From: Panaeolus papilionaceus
Taxonomy: Eukaryota > Basidiomycota > Agaricomycetes > Agaricales
DNA length: 64,000 bases
Assembly: GCA_015501605.1 (NCBI GenBank)
Contig: JADNRZ010000021.1
Coordinates: forward strand, 434,001-498,000
Reading direction: 5' to 3'
Every line of letters starts with the position of its first letter. The stretch's first letter is position 1. Below are positions 1 to 11,400 of this stretch, piece after piece. Made by a program: the position numbers and the translations under genes. A model generated the notes under the pieces. That model worked only from the letters and a program-made list of their open reading frames with translations, was not told the DNA's origin and did no database searches.

Positions 1-1160
1 TATGGTCTCATGCTCGTCAATCACTCCAACTTTCACAATGCCCCTTTAAACCACCGAAGCTTGGCCAGCCCACCAGATACTCATCTCCAGTCTCACAGAA
101 TGGCCATAAACACGTCATCTCACAGCAAGAATTCTAGCGCGAATACGGACGGAACTGGGGCGAGAGGAATCACAGACAAGTCTATCCCCAACCCACTCGT
201 TTCGGGCTCTCTCTCTGGACTCCGCGTTATACCAGAATCCACAATCTCCTCGTACGCACCGTTACACCGCCCCCTCACCTAATGCGTATCAACCGTACTT
301 GTTCCATACGACAATCGCACCTCGCTCATCTCACCCACCTCGCCACCCCCCTCCGACTCTCGTTCTTAGGACGCCATGGAGCTGTTGTGGGTGGTGTTGT
401 CGCTGCTGGGGAAGAGAAGCGGGCTTCCGCAGGTGGTAGGGAGAAGTGGGCGTTGGGTTGGGTTGTCGCAAGTGCAGTACGATGCTGGCTTCGAAGGTGT
501 GTATGGCGAGGACGGGTATGGATATAGATGGGGAGGGGGTGTGGGGGAAGATTTAGTGGTGACAATTTGGAGTTCGGCGTTAGGGACTGCAACGTGGAAG
601 GTCCCGACGAAGCCCTCGCTTGTGAAATAGTACATAATTAATGTCGGGCGTGTTCTGATATTGGGGTACGAAGGCGGAGGTGCTAGGATCTACAATTGCG
701 CGGACATAGGAGGAATTGAGGAGCCTCTTAACCTATGTTTCATTCCCGTTTCTTTCTTGACTACGAAAATATTTTGATGGCGTGAAGGAGGTGACCATGT
801 TGGCTTGCACTATTGTTGATTGTGAATGAAGTGTTGGTTTTCTTTGTACTTGCATCTTCTCATCTTCATTTTCTCTCCTGCCCTATTGTTTTCGTTCGAT
901 TGTTCGCACATTCAATTTTTCTTTACGGAACCAATCTCGCATCCTCAGCTCCCACCAGTTTCACCTCTTCGTTCTCCAGCATATCAATGCGACATCGACG
1001 AGCGCATCGACGAGCCTGAGATCGAAGTAGAGGTCGGACCGGCTGTTCGTATTGTGCTCGTTGCATACGCACGAGATTGTGAAGAGGATTAGGATCGCTG
1101 ACTTTGGCGTCATGTTTTTCGCCAATACACGTATACTTCCCTCACATACGTCGATGTAAT
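1..1160. repeat. Array unit I, 5'-truncated (segments D-F)
   Basis: This is the upstream part of the first visible tandem unit, cut by the window edge. It contains diverged versions of blocks found five more times in the window. Around 360-410 is the GAGCTGTTGTGGGTGGTGTTGTC block, seen again near 6,820, 43,270, 49,070, 55,720 and 62,290. Around 960-1,000 is the TCTCCAGCATATCAATGCGACATC block, seen again near 7,670, 44,040 and 56,580. Short open frames exist on both strands, but they are proline/serine/arginine-rich, change frame between copies and match no family I know. I see no supportable gene here. Confidence 0.75.
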
Positions 1161-1173
1161 GGCGGTAGCTAAC

Positions 1174-1188
1174 AATATAATATAAATG
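1174..1188 (+). promoter_or_regulatory. Conserved AT-rich putative core promoter of GTPase copy 1
   Basis: The string AATATAATATAAATG lies about 380 bp before the GTPase start codon and sits in one of the best-conserved stretches of the unit, preceded by GCGATAGCTAA-like and followed by TTTGCAT...CACATTCACG sequence. The same block occurs at the same distance before every GTPase copy in the window. A TATA function is inferred from position and conservation only. Confidence 0.5.
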
Positions 1189-1564
1189 TTTGCATTCCTA
1201 CACATTCACGTCATGCATGACACGTTACAAAAAGTTCTCATCCGATGAATCACTACATCCATTGGGAAGGCAACAGAATGTCCTTCCGTCAAAAGGGTGA
1301 AGCCCATCGGCGATTCTACTACGCGGTTGCTGGTCAGAGCACTGAACGTCTTGATCTGACAACTTGGATTCACGTCCAGCATGGGTGGTATCTAGCACCT
1401 AATTGATGTGACACTCACATGCCAAGACGTGGATGCCTCGCGGTTCACTCATGTGCGTTTCACCGGATATGGGGACCCTGCAGTTCATCATCTCCTCCCC
1501 TTTACCAACTTGACTTGATACGACGACCACCCAGTTTTACACTCGCAATTATCTTGCTACCAGC

Positions 1565-2893
1565 ATGGAAACTCCTCCTACCACCGAGTACAAGGCAATC
1601 AATGTTGTCGGCACTGTATCAGTTGAATTGATTGACCGTCTCGAGGAGGTCAGGGGCAAAATAGGTCCTTCCGAAGTTATCTTGTGAATGGATACCTCTT
1701 TTCGTATGTCCAATTTGTTATTAACCATTGTTTAGGATTTTGGGTCCCACAGGAGCGGGAAAAAGCACCGTAAGTCTCCATCACAAGGAGATTGATTCGA
1801 GATTGATAATGCTGGGCTATAATTTCCCAGTTTATAGAAGCACTGGACTCCAACAAATCCCTCAAAATTTCCAGCAATCAGCTCGAAGGTTTCACGCAGT
1901 CCATATCTCTTTACAAACGCATCAATGTGAAGCGAGCCTTTGACCCAGTTTATCTTATCGATGTTCCCGGCTTCGCAGATACAAAAATATCGGAGATGAA
2001 GATCGTCTCGATGTTGAAGGATTGGATGAAAGAAGTACAGTAAGTGTCCACCCCTCTATCAATGGAACAGGACAGCTAAATATGTCTACTAGGTTGATCA
2101 ATATATACCACATTCTGTACTTCACACCTGTCAACAACCCGCGTTTGCCAGGCAGTCACCGACAGGTGCTTCGTACTTTCCAGGTTCTAACAGGTGTCGA
2201 CACAGGCAGAAGTATCACTGTTGTAACAACGATGTGGGACTGTGTCTGGAATGAGACTGGAAGGAAGCGGGCAGAGAGTAATTTCAATCAGCTCCAGGGT
2301 GACATATGGAATGTATGTGTACTCCGGAGATCACAATAGCAGTTCTAACCTTTTCATTTCAGGACTACATGGACAATGGCACAGAGCTTTTGAAATTCCA
2401 CAATACACAAGAATCGGCTCTGTTTATTTTAGATGAGGCCATGGGTCGTTGGTCTGGGCCTGATTTCGCACTTGTGAGAATGGTAGGATCCCATGCAACC
2501 CATATTCGAGAGACCTCGTTTGGCTCCAACCTCTTTAACAACCTCCAGCAACGGATTCAAAACCTCAACATGGAAATCACCAACATTCAGTCTGACTTAC
2601 AGGGAGCAGTGGAACGAGACGACGAACAGCTGACTGCAATGCTTGTTCCGCAACTCGACTCAGCACAGAAGCTCCTTGCAATGTTCAAGCAGGAGATGCA
2701 TGACTTCGGACCGCCCCCTGAAATCCGTCCAACTCGTGACATACCACAACCCCAGATGTTACCGTCTGAACAGCCACCCTACCAGCCGGTTACCGCCCCC
2801 ACACCCAATCGACCCCACATGAACTCGCGCCGCATAGGGACATTTGACAGAGCCCTGAGCTCGCTCAAGGGGTTGGGCCGGAAGTTCCACTAG
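1565..2893 (+). CDS. AIG1/GIMAP-like P-loop GTPase, copy 1 (five exons, intact)
   Basis: Exons 1565-1683, 1736-1769, 1831-2039, 2093-2312 and 2363-2893 join with GT-AG introns of 50-61 bp into 370 codons. The 34-nt second exon completes a hydrophobic strand plus Walker A (VILILGPTGAGKST, residues about 38-51). Exon 3 holds a GFTQSIS motif that fits the G2/switch I threonine, and DVPGFAD, a G3 motif. Exon 4 holds TTMWD at the G4 position. After the G domain come a predicted coiled coil (NNLQQRIQNLNMEI...) and a proline-rich linker ending in a basic tail (RIGTFDRALSSLKGLGRK). This order resembles AIG1/GIMAP GTPases, which act as nucleotide-dependent scaffolds on membranes; a membrane role here is inference. 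The METPPTTEY start is conserved in the other copies. The exon 5 junction (GACTACATG) differs slightly from the GAATATGTG of the others but keeps the frame. Confidence 0.85.
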
Positions 2894-4872
2894 CGTCGCG
2901 AGGACTGATATGATTGGTGCGTCTATTTTTCCCTTTTATTATGGGCGATCTTATCGACCTCAATGAAATAGATGTTTAATATTCCACGGTCCACTCTCAT
3001 TTGCCCTTTCACTTCCTCGTTTATGGTTTTTGTACTCCTAGTTCGAGCTCTTGTGCAGTGTCATCTTTTCAATCTCTGATGTGAATTCTAATTATCCAAT
3101 GAATGTTTGTTTGGAGTTCGTTCTCTTATTCTGTCATGTAGCGTTGTGAACAATATATTTCTCACTTTGTCTTTGTCATTGTGAACCAGCATAGTGTTCC
3201 GAATCCTCGCATGACGGCGAAATGTGGGGGAACTCCTCACCAGGGGTTTTCGTAAACTGTTCACAGATAGGGATAAAGAGTGAGTTTTACTTTGATAAGA
3301 CTTGAAATGTGATTATTTGAACAGATAACAGGGACACACGCTTCAGATTCAGGCTCTTTCGCCCTTATCACCTATGCTCCGACGCTTGATTGAATCATAA
3401 TGCGTGTTATTCCACTGTTATAGATTAATCACCCAAGATTATGCATACACAACGCTGTGTCGGTCTCTAAAAGTCGAAAGTAGGGCAATGGATTTGGTGC
3501 AATAGCCACGTCGAGATCGAGCTGATGCGTGATTGAGACAATGTATACTACGGCACCGTTGTCTCGACCGTGATGCTTAGAGTGAATCAGCGCCTAGCAA
3601 AATCACGTCGTCTGATCAAGAATACATTGTTCGTGAGATGTAGTGTAAGTTGAGCGTAACGCAATGAGAATGTAGGCGCTCAACCACAAGAAAAGGGTCG
3701 GTATAAAATGTCACCCTACATCGATAGAGCCCCCTAGTTTCCCCTCTGGTTCATTTCGGAAGTGCAGTGACTTTGCAGAGTTTATGATAATCAAGTTAAG
3801 GGTGAAAAAAAGGGTGAAAGGTGAGAGGTGAAGCGCATTGTACGAGCTCGCTGCAGTCGAAACCACCATTGTCAGACACGAAACACAATGTCACCACCCG
3901 TGTGGGTGTTGAAGATTATCAACATTGGCGGTGCGTTGATCAAGGGACCTCCGTCGAGTGGTTTGAGGGTGAGTAATGATGCAAACGGGTCTGAAAAGGG
4001 AGGGATGAACAGAGTGGGTGAAATACATAAGAAGAACAAGAGAGAAAGCGAAGACAAAGAACGAAGGGCGATCCAGATTATCTGGTCCAAAGACAAGGCC
4101 GGGATCGGGAGGGTAATCAAAGCACCATCGGTTCAACAAGAACATGCTGTATGAGAGCCGGCCCACACCTGGTTCGTCAATCTTCGATGTTCTACTTTAT
4201 AGAGAGTATGGTACAGACGAAGTGATATCAGCGTTAACATTAGTCGAAAAAAGAGAAAAGGGGTGCAACGAAAACACTCCGCCAACTGAAATGCAAACGA
4301 CGACAAAAGAGCACGACGGAGAAAGCGAGACGAACGTGATTTACCTCACTTGATAATGTCATCATATACAGCATTTTGCAATTTATACACCTCCCATATG
4401 TCGTCGCTAGTACAATGGGCGGAGAATATGTGAGCATACAGTGATCGAAGGCGACAACAGGATTAAACGCAAGAATGGGGATAACCAGACGGTCAGGATG
4501 AAAAAGACAGGGAAAAAGGAGGGGACGGGGTATCTTAGACTGCTGTAAAATTGGATAATAAAGAGAAGCGGGAAACTTGTCTATGTTCAATGTAAGTAAC
4601 TGAACGACGGTGTTATGGTCTTATTTTTGAGAGTTAATCATTGGTGATGTGACGATTTGCACATGACGTGACGTGTGGCGTTGATCACGGTTCGTTCATG
4701 ACCAGCTCCCTTGGTTTTGACCACGTAGGCCACACTCAGAATCACTCACAACGGCTTTCTCGCCCCTCATGATCACCCTTATAGATAATTCTCGATATTC
4801 TGGCACATTTTTGCTCAGAATCGGTTGTTTGTATCACGCCATCGTATTCTGACTAGTTCTATGACATTGACG

Positions 4873-4942
4873 GTATGTCTCTTTTCCTTACTCAGTCTTT
4901 CGCCATTCATTGAATACACGTCCTTTGCTGACTATTATCTAG
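4873..4942 (+). other. Conserved intron-like element in segment C
   Basis: ATGACATTGACG is followed by GTATGTCTCTTTTCC, then a TGCTGACTATTATCTAG tail about 70 bp later, that is a donor, a branch-like TGCTGAC and an acceptor. The same arrangement is at 47072-47140, 53762-53831 and 60298-60360. In unit III the donor survives near 41,266 but the acceptor is lost. Downstream frames stop quickly (after about 33 codons in unit II), so this looks like a spliced non-coding transcript or a decayed gene. Confidence 0.4.
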
Positions 4943-7865
4943 ATATTCATCGTTGCTGTATCTCAATCCCAACATAATGTTAACCACCGCTCTCTTTCCG
5001 CCGCCGTGTCACTTCCAGACTCAAAAACCCGAATACTCTGAATCATCGACGTAGAGATACCACTGTCTTGACTTCCAACCCACGTACTACCTCGTCATCT
5101 GTGCACCAGTCGCATCCGCTTTCAATTCCGCCGAGGATATAATATGGAGGGTCAGTAAGAGGTGGTGAGGATAACGAGCGGTATGTTTATATTCTTGGTC
5201 GCGTTTCCTTTTGGTTACTTTGCTGTTGCTATTCTCTATTCATTTTCTCATCGTTCTCTTTCGCCACTGGTCTGCTCCTTACCTCTGCGTTCATATCCAT
5301 TCTTTAATTCGATCGCTGCTGTTTTTTTTCTCTTCCTTTCCATCGTGCTCGTGCGGTCAACCCGACACCATATTCATCCCAACACGAGGCGATGCTAGGC
5401 GTCCTCAAGCCTTGCGTCCATTATCCCACATTCATGTGGGGTGCCATGATGCTGAACTATTCAGCCTGGCCTCGTGGAGTTCTATTCATGACCCTTCTTA
5501 TTCTTAACCCCTGAACGTGCCCGTTCTGGCCATATTAAAGTTACACCCTCCCCTCGTGTCTGAAGGACACCCCTCAATCCGGGATCACCCTTATTTTTCT
5601 GCTGGGGGTCCAGATCTTGATCGGCCCAACGTCGCCATCCCACTCACCAACTGCCTTACATGCCTCTGCCCCATCCCGCTTTCCTTTCATGATACCCTCT
5701 TATGATGTCATGTTTATCTCTTCTGCCATTCATTTCTTTCCGTTGGTAGAGTGTGTGGTGGATGTTTGGACCCTTGTATGAAGTGTAACGGGTGGTTTTG
5801 GTGCCCGATATACGATATCTTTCATGTTATCATTCTCGTCTCGCGCGAGCTCCCGTGTTTCTCCTTTACAGAACATTGTGATCACCTTAAAAAGGACGGG
5901 GAAACGAGTCTATTTTTCGTTTACTCGTATCCCCAGTCCTTTACGTGCTGGCGATCGCAGCAGCATTTCATGGGAAACCCTGCTCCGGGGATGCGGAAAT
6001 GAAACTAAAATGGAATTGCCGACGACGTTGAAGCAACACGCCGTAGCTCAGCATGGGGTCATGGTCGTATTGGGGTCATTGAGCTGGCTTGTGGGATGGA
6101 TGGTATTCGTTCGTTATTCCCCCGTCTTTCTCTTTCATCGTTTCCTTCATCATTTTACCTTTCTTTCTGGTTCAATCTCTGTTTCAATTCGCTCTTCCTG
6201 AATATTTCATTCTCTATCGCCATCAGCTCGTTCTTTACGACGCTCTTCAATACTTTCACGAATACTGACATGCTTTCGTCTTTGTATCCACCCAGATCGT
6301 GTCATTCACCCGTACCATCACTCACTTGGGCTTATCCCCATATCGTCTTATAGCTCCAGGTTCGTGATCCCGCCCCACCATCGGCTCGGGTTCAAACCCG
6401 TCAGACTGTCCCTCTGCATCATGAACTCAGCCACACCCCTCCACGTACACTTACCAGTACTGCCAAGATTCTTTGGAATCGTCGCCACTTGGTCAACCGA
6501 CGGAATACCTGTCCACGACCTCACAGAACGGCCGCAAACGCGGCATCTCTAGGGAGGAATCCGAGCGCGATTACGAGAGAACTTGGGATGAGAGGAATCG
6601 CGGGCAAATCTATCACCCTCAACCCCCTTGTCGTAGACTCTCGCTCAATACTGCTTACCACAGCTCTCAGTCTCCTAGTACGCACCGTCACGCCTCTGAC
6701 TCGCCCAACACGCATCAACTCTACACGCACCACAATTACATCTTCTAGTTCTACAATCGTCCCTCGCCTCATCTACCCTCATCGCCTGCACCTTCCAAAT
6801 CCCGTTTCTGAGGCGGATACGGAGCAGTTGTGGGTGGCGTCATTCCTGCTGCTGGGAAATGACGCGGGCTGGCGCAGGAGATGAGGAGCACAAGATTCGG
6901 TTGGCGTTATCGCTGACTCATGGATCGTGCCAGAGTGGGTACAGAGGGGGCCAGGGGTGTGGGGAGATTCCGTCCGGATGTTGTGAGGGAAGGGGAGCGG
7001 ACGAAGATGCGGGGACGATGATACGGAGTCTGGCGTTACGGACTACGATGAGTAACATTTCGTCTATGCCGAGTGTGGCGAAGGGGGATGTGATGAGATA
7101 GGAGATAGGAGAGCGTGTTGGTGTTGGGGTCTGATCGGGGAAGGGTGAGGATATACAATTGCGGAAATCTGTTGGGAGTTGAGGAGGTTCTTGAGGTTTT
7201 TTTCGGTAACGGAGAGGTCTTGGAACGTGAAAGAGAGTCGGAGTAAGGAGCTGGAGAGGGAGCGGCAAGACGAGAAGGAGAGGAAGATGGAACGGGAGGT
7301 TTCAATCACCAGCTTTTCACTCTTGAAAGACCTCAGTTGGATGGCTCTGGATCATGTGTGAGCGCATGGGTGAGGCGTGCCTTGGGTTCATCGTTCCTTC
7401 ATGGATGCGTCGCGTTGGGTTCCTTTCAAAGCGCATCATCTCAACCCCCGTTTCTTTCTTCACTATTAAATTCTGTTGATGGCGTGGAGGGGGATGATGC
7501 TTGGTTGCGTTGTCATTTAACGTGATTGATGTGTCGGTTTCCTTCGACTTCTGTCTTTTCGACATCATTTTCTCTCCTGCCGTATGGTACTCGTTCCGTT
7601 TTCACATACTCATTTTTATTTACACAACGACCTTGTCACCATCTCCCACCGATCTCCCCTCTTCGTTCTGCAGGATATCAACGTGACATCCACGAGCACA
7701 TGGACAAGCCTGCGGTTGAAGTAAAAGTTGGATCGGTGTTGGTGTACTTGTTGCATACGCATCAGATTGTGACTCGGAGGGTTAGGATCGTTGGCCATGG
7801 CGCCATATGTTAGCCAGTACACGTATACTCGCCTCATGTATGTCGATATCATGGCGATAGCTAAT

Positions 7866-7880
7866 AATATAATATAAATG
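7866..7880 (+). promoter_or_regulatory. Conserved AT-rich putative core promoter of GTPase copy 2
   Basis: This is the same AATATAATATAAATG string as upstream of copy 1, about 390 bp before the copy 2 start. The surrounding 80 bp (GTATACTCGCCTCATGTATG...TCTACACATTCACG) is nearly unchanged among units. Confidence 0.5.
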
Positions 7881-8261
7881 TTTGCATGTCTACACATTCA
7901 CGTCCCGCGCGACACACTGCGATAAGTTCTTATCCGATGAAATCACCTCATCCATTCAAAATGTTAAAGAGTGTCCTTCCATCAAAACAAGTGAGCTCAT
8001 CCACAACTCAACGACGTGCTTGCTGGTCGGAGCACCGATCGTCTTGATCTGGCAATTTGGATTCAAGTTCAACGGGGCTGGCACCCGGCACCTGATTGCC
8101 GTGACACTCGCATGCCATGTCATGGATGCCTCGCGGTTCACTCATGTGCGTTTCACTGTATACGGCGAGCTTGCATTTGATCATCTGCTCCCCTTTAATT
8201 ACCAACTTGACCTGATACGACGACCACCCAGTTTTACACTCGCAATTATCTTGCTATAATC

Positions 8262-9505
8262 ATGGAAACTCCTACCACTGCGTACAACGAAATCGTATCA
8301 GTTGAATTGATTGACCGTCTCGAGGAGGTCAGGGGCAAATTAGATCCTTTCTTTGTTATCTTGTGAATGGATACCTCTGTTCATATGTCCAATTGTTTAT
8401 TAACCATTGTTTAGGATTTTGGGTCCCACAGGAGCGGGAAAAAGCACCGTAAGTCGCCATCATAAGGAGATTGATTCGAGATTGATAATGCTTGGCTATA
8501 ATTTCCCAGTTTATAGAAACACTGGACTCTAACAAATCCCTCAAAATATCCAGCAATCAACTCGAAGGTTTCACGCAGTCGATATCCCTCTACAGACTTA
8601 TCAATGTGAAGCGTGGACTTTATCCAGTGTATCTCATTGATGTGCCCGGATTCGCAGATACAAAGATATCAGAGATGAAGATTGTTTTGATATTGAAGGA
8701 TTGGATGAAAGCAGTAGAGTAAGTGTCCAGCCCTCTATCAATGGAACGGGATGGCTAAATATGTCTACTAGGTTGAATTATATATTCCGTGTTCTGTACC
8801 TCACATCTGTCAACAACCCACGTTTGCCAGGCAGTCACCGACAGGTGCTTCGCACTTTCCAGGCTCTAACAGGTGTCAACACAGGCAAAAGTATTACTGT
8901 TGTAACAACAATGTGGAACTGTGTCTGGAACGAGACTGGAAGGAAGCGGGCAGAGAGTAATTTCAATCAGCTTCAGGCTGACATATGGAAGGTAAGTGTG
9001 TTGTGGATAGAACCTTACATGATCTGACTTTTTGTTTCAGGAATATGTGGACCAGGGCACAGAGATCCTCAAATTCCATAATACACAAGAATCGGCACTC
9101 TCTATTCTGGATAAGGCTTTCAATCGTTTTTCTCAGCCTAATTTTGCACTTGTGGGACTAGTAGGCTATCGTGCACTCCATATTTGAGACACCTTGTTTG
9201 GCTCCAACCTCTATAACAACCTCCAGCAACGGATTCAAAACCTCAACATGGAAATCGCCAACATCAAGTCTGACTTACTTGGAGCAGCAGAACGAGGCGA
9301 CACACAGCTGACAGCAACACTCACTCTGCAACTTTCCGAGGCGCAAAAGCTTCTTGCGATGTTCGAACAGGAGATGCATGACTTTGGACCTCCCCCTATG
9401 CCCAACCCACCCCAAATGAACTCGCGCCGCATAGGGACATTTGATAGAGTCCTGAACTCGCTCAAGGGGTTAGGCAGGAAGTTCACCAAGCATCGCGAGG
9501 ACTGA
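8262..9505 (+). pseudogene. AIG1/GIMAP-like P-loop GTPase, copy 2 (nonsense codon in exon 5)
   Basis: Exons 8262-8362, 8415-8448, 8510-8718, 8772-8991 and 9041-9505 keep all splice sites and the phases of copy 1. Walker A and DVPGFAD are intact, but the G4-like motif reads TTMWN instead of TTMWD. Exon 5 has an in-frame TGA at 9185-9187 where copy 1 has CGA (CATATTCGAGAGACC versus CATATTTGAGACACC). Beyond it the same frame stays open to the normal stop at 9505, so this one change removes the coiled coil and basic tail. Exon 1 is six codons shorter than in copy 1, and the proline-rich linker is also shortened. A truncated G-domain-only protein could still be made. The call rests on the paralogue comparison. 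Confidence 0.8.
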
Positions 9506-10150
9506 TATGATTGGTGCGTCTATTTTTGCCTTTTATTATGGGCGATCTTATCAACCTTAACGAAATAGATCTTTAATATTCCACAGTCCACTTTCATTTT
9601 CCCTTTCGCTTCCTCGTTTATAGTTTTTGTACTCCTAGTTCGAGGTCTTGTGCGGTGTCATCTTTTCAATCACTGATGTGAATTCTCATTATCCAATGAA
9701 CATTTGTTTGGAGTTCGTTCTCTTATTCTGTCATGTAGTGTTGTGAACAATATATTTTTCACTTTGTCTTTCTCATTGTGAAGCAAAATAGCATTCTGAG
9801 TCCTAGTGCAACAACGAGATGCGAGTAAACTCCTCAGCTTGCTTCGTTTTCTTCCTTATAAATGGGCGTCAGGGTTTTCATAAACCGTTCAAAAATAGGG
9901 ATAAAGACCAAATTTTACCTCGATAAGACTTGAGCTTGAGGTGTGATTATTTGAATAGCTAACAGGGACACACGCTCCAGATTGAGGCTCTTTCGCACTT
10001 ATCACCATATGCTCCGACACTTGCTTGAATCATAATGCGTGTTATTCCACTGTTATAGATTAATCACCCAAGGTTATATGTATACACGACACTATATCGG
10101 TCTCCAAAAATCTGGGCCGAAGTCGAAGCCACTATCATTTCGTACCAAGG
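9506..10150. repeat. Array unit III, left piece of segment A
   Basis: This is the sequence after the GTPase copy 2 stop. It matches segment A of unit II (TATGATTGGTGCGTCTATTTTT, AATATATTTTTCACTTTGTC, AACAGGGACACACGCT) until about 10,150. There the match GTCGAAGCCACTATCATTTCGTACCAAGGAGG is lost. Segment A resumes near 39,745. No gene seen. Confidence 0.7.
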
Positions 10151-11014
10151 AGGTGGGAGGGCGAGAACTGGATAGGTAGAGATACCGTGGAAGGTCACGA
10201 GTTGACTAGGAGCAGGTCGTGATCGTGGCTTTGGTGAGCCAACTAAGTGAGAAACCCAACAAGTACAACATAACACTAGAGATGAAAGGGGAATAGGAAC
10301 ATACTGTCCACCCCTGCTAACTTGAACCCTCTCGTCTTACCTCATCGCACCAGCACCACTCACATCCTCACCCACTTACGCCCCATCTGCGCCACTGACG
10401 ACGTCATAATCTAGGCCTCCCATGCCTACTCCTCCAGACTGTCCGCATCCATAGCGTCCAACCATTTCTAAGGTGACGAGTTGCTCATGTGTGTGGTATT
10501 ATAGAGCGAGGGTCTATCATCAAGCTGGTTGGAGAGGAATATGTCCTGAAAACTAAACACTATCGAGATGCGAGGATTGGGGCTGAATTGGGATTCAGTG
10601 GAACTCCGTGCTTTGAATGATGAGCGCTGCGAGGTGGGAACGGGGTTGAAGTATGTTGCGAGACCGGACGGGGGCGAGGAATGCGAACACGAGTGAGATG
10701 CTGCACGTTTCTGCTGAAGACATCTTCGGGATGATGACGAGTGACAGGGTTGGGTTAGGGTGATGAGTATTACTATCGTTCGTTTACATTGCGATAGTGC
10801 AAGGTCAAAAAATAAAGATGAAATTAAATCAACTCACAATGACTTGACCATCCTCACCCTTTCCTTCATTGGTGCTGGTGAAACAGCAGGGAGACAGTGG
10901 AACAGTAGAGAAAGCCAAAGCTGCTGCAGGGGGTAACGCTCATGGTTATGCCAGTCAAACAATGAAGAGAGCAGAGGTCAGCGTCACGTCCAAACTCGGA
11001 GACAAACATGATGC
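10151..11014. other. Non-array sequence left of the DNA transposon, no gene recognised
   Basis: About 860 bp match neither the tandem unit nor any recognisable element. A short frame from 10,869 rich in Ala, Lys and Gly runs through the transposon boundary at 11,018, so its end is artificial. It could be an exon of a gene interrupted by the transposon, but no partner exon is obvious across the right boundary at 36,782. Confidence 0.4.
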
Positions 11015-11029
11015 CCACACTGTAAACCC
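11015..11029 (+). repeat. Left TSD (CCA) and left terminal inverted repeat of the CACTA-like transposon
   Basis: CCA at 11015-11017 is followed by CACTGTAAACCC (11018-11029). The complement of the right end, 36767-36778, reads CACTGTGCACCC and is followed outside by CCA at 36779-36781. The termini agree at 10 of 12 positions. A 3-bp duplication and a CACTR-type start are the signature of the CACTA superfamily. The inverted termini are short, so the boundary rests on TIR, TSD and gene content together. Confidence 0.75.
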
Positions 11030-11071
11030 AGCTCGGCCAGATAAAGTGGCCGCGAGAAATGGGGGCCAGTT

Positions 11072-11094
11072 AAAGTGATGGGGACCATCACTTT
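11072..11094. other. Perfect 10-bp stem, 3-nt loop hairpin near the left transposon end
   Basis: AAAGTGATGG, loop GGA, CCATCACTTT. It lies about 55 bp inside the left terminus and downstream of the transposase stop, so it could be a transposase-binding palindrome or act in 3'-end formation of the transposase mRNA. Which of these applies is not visible. Confidence 0.45.
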
Positions 11095-11400
11095 TCCCCT
11101 GAATTCTGACGGTGAGGAATGCGAGGCCGTATTTTCTTTATTCTGAGCACGAAAAAAACCGCAAGTCACAAAACCAGGCCCCTTGTTGACCTTGAAAAAC
11201 GGCCGTCAGAAAATCGGGGTATGAAAATGCGATGGCGGCGGTAGGTTTCTGGTCTTCATGAGTTATGCCAGTTAGTGGAGTTGTTTTCTTGGGTGTGGGG
11301 AGCCTACCTTGTGTCGAAAACTTGATATATCATAGAGGAGTTAATAGATTGCATAAAATACTGAAAGCCACAAAAGGAAACAAGTAATTGCAAAAGAATT

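Larger units (their letters stand above)
2894..8261. repeat. Array unit II, intergenic part (segments A-G)
   Basis: This is about 5.4 kb between GTPase copies 1 and 2. Approximate segments are A 2894-3820, B 3828-4860, C 4873-6350, D 6360-6790, E 6800-7310, F 7380-7760 and G 7815-8261. Every segment recurs in the same order and orientation in units III-VI. Unit II lacks about 70 bp near 3,470 (between CTCTAAAAGTC and GAAAGTAGGGC) that units IV and V retain. The many short frames are hydrophobic or Ser/Pro-rich and are not kept open between copies. The only gene-like sign is a conserved intron-like element at 4873-4942. I see no supportable protein gene. Confidence 0.8.

Noticed and set aside
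10869..11078. 69-codon ORF at the left transposon border
   Set aside because: It reads across the terminal inverted repeat at 11,018, so its C-terminal third is transposon sequence. No continuation was found on the other side.
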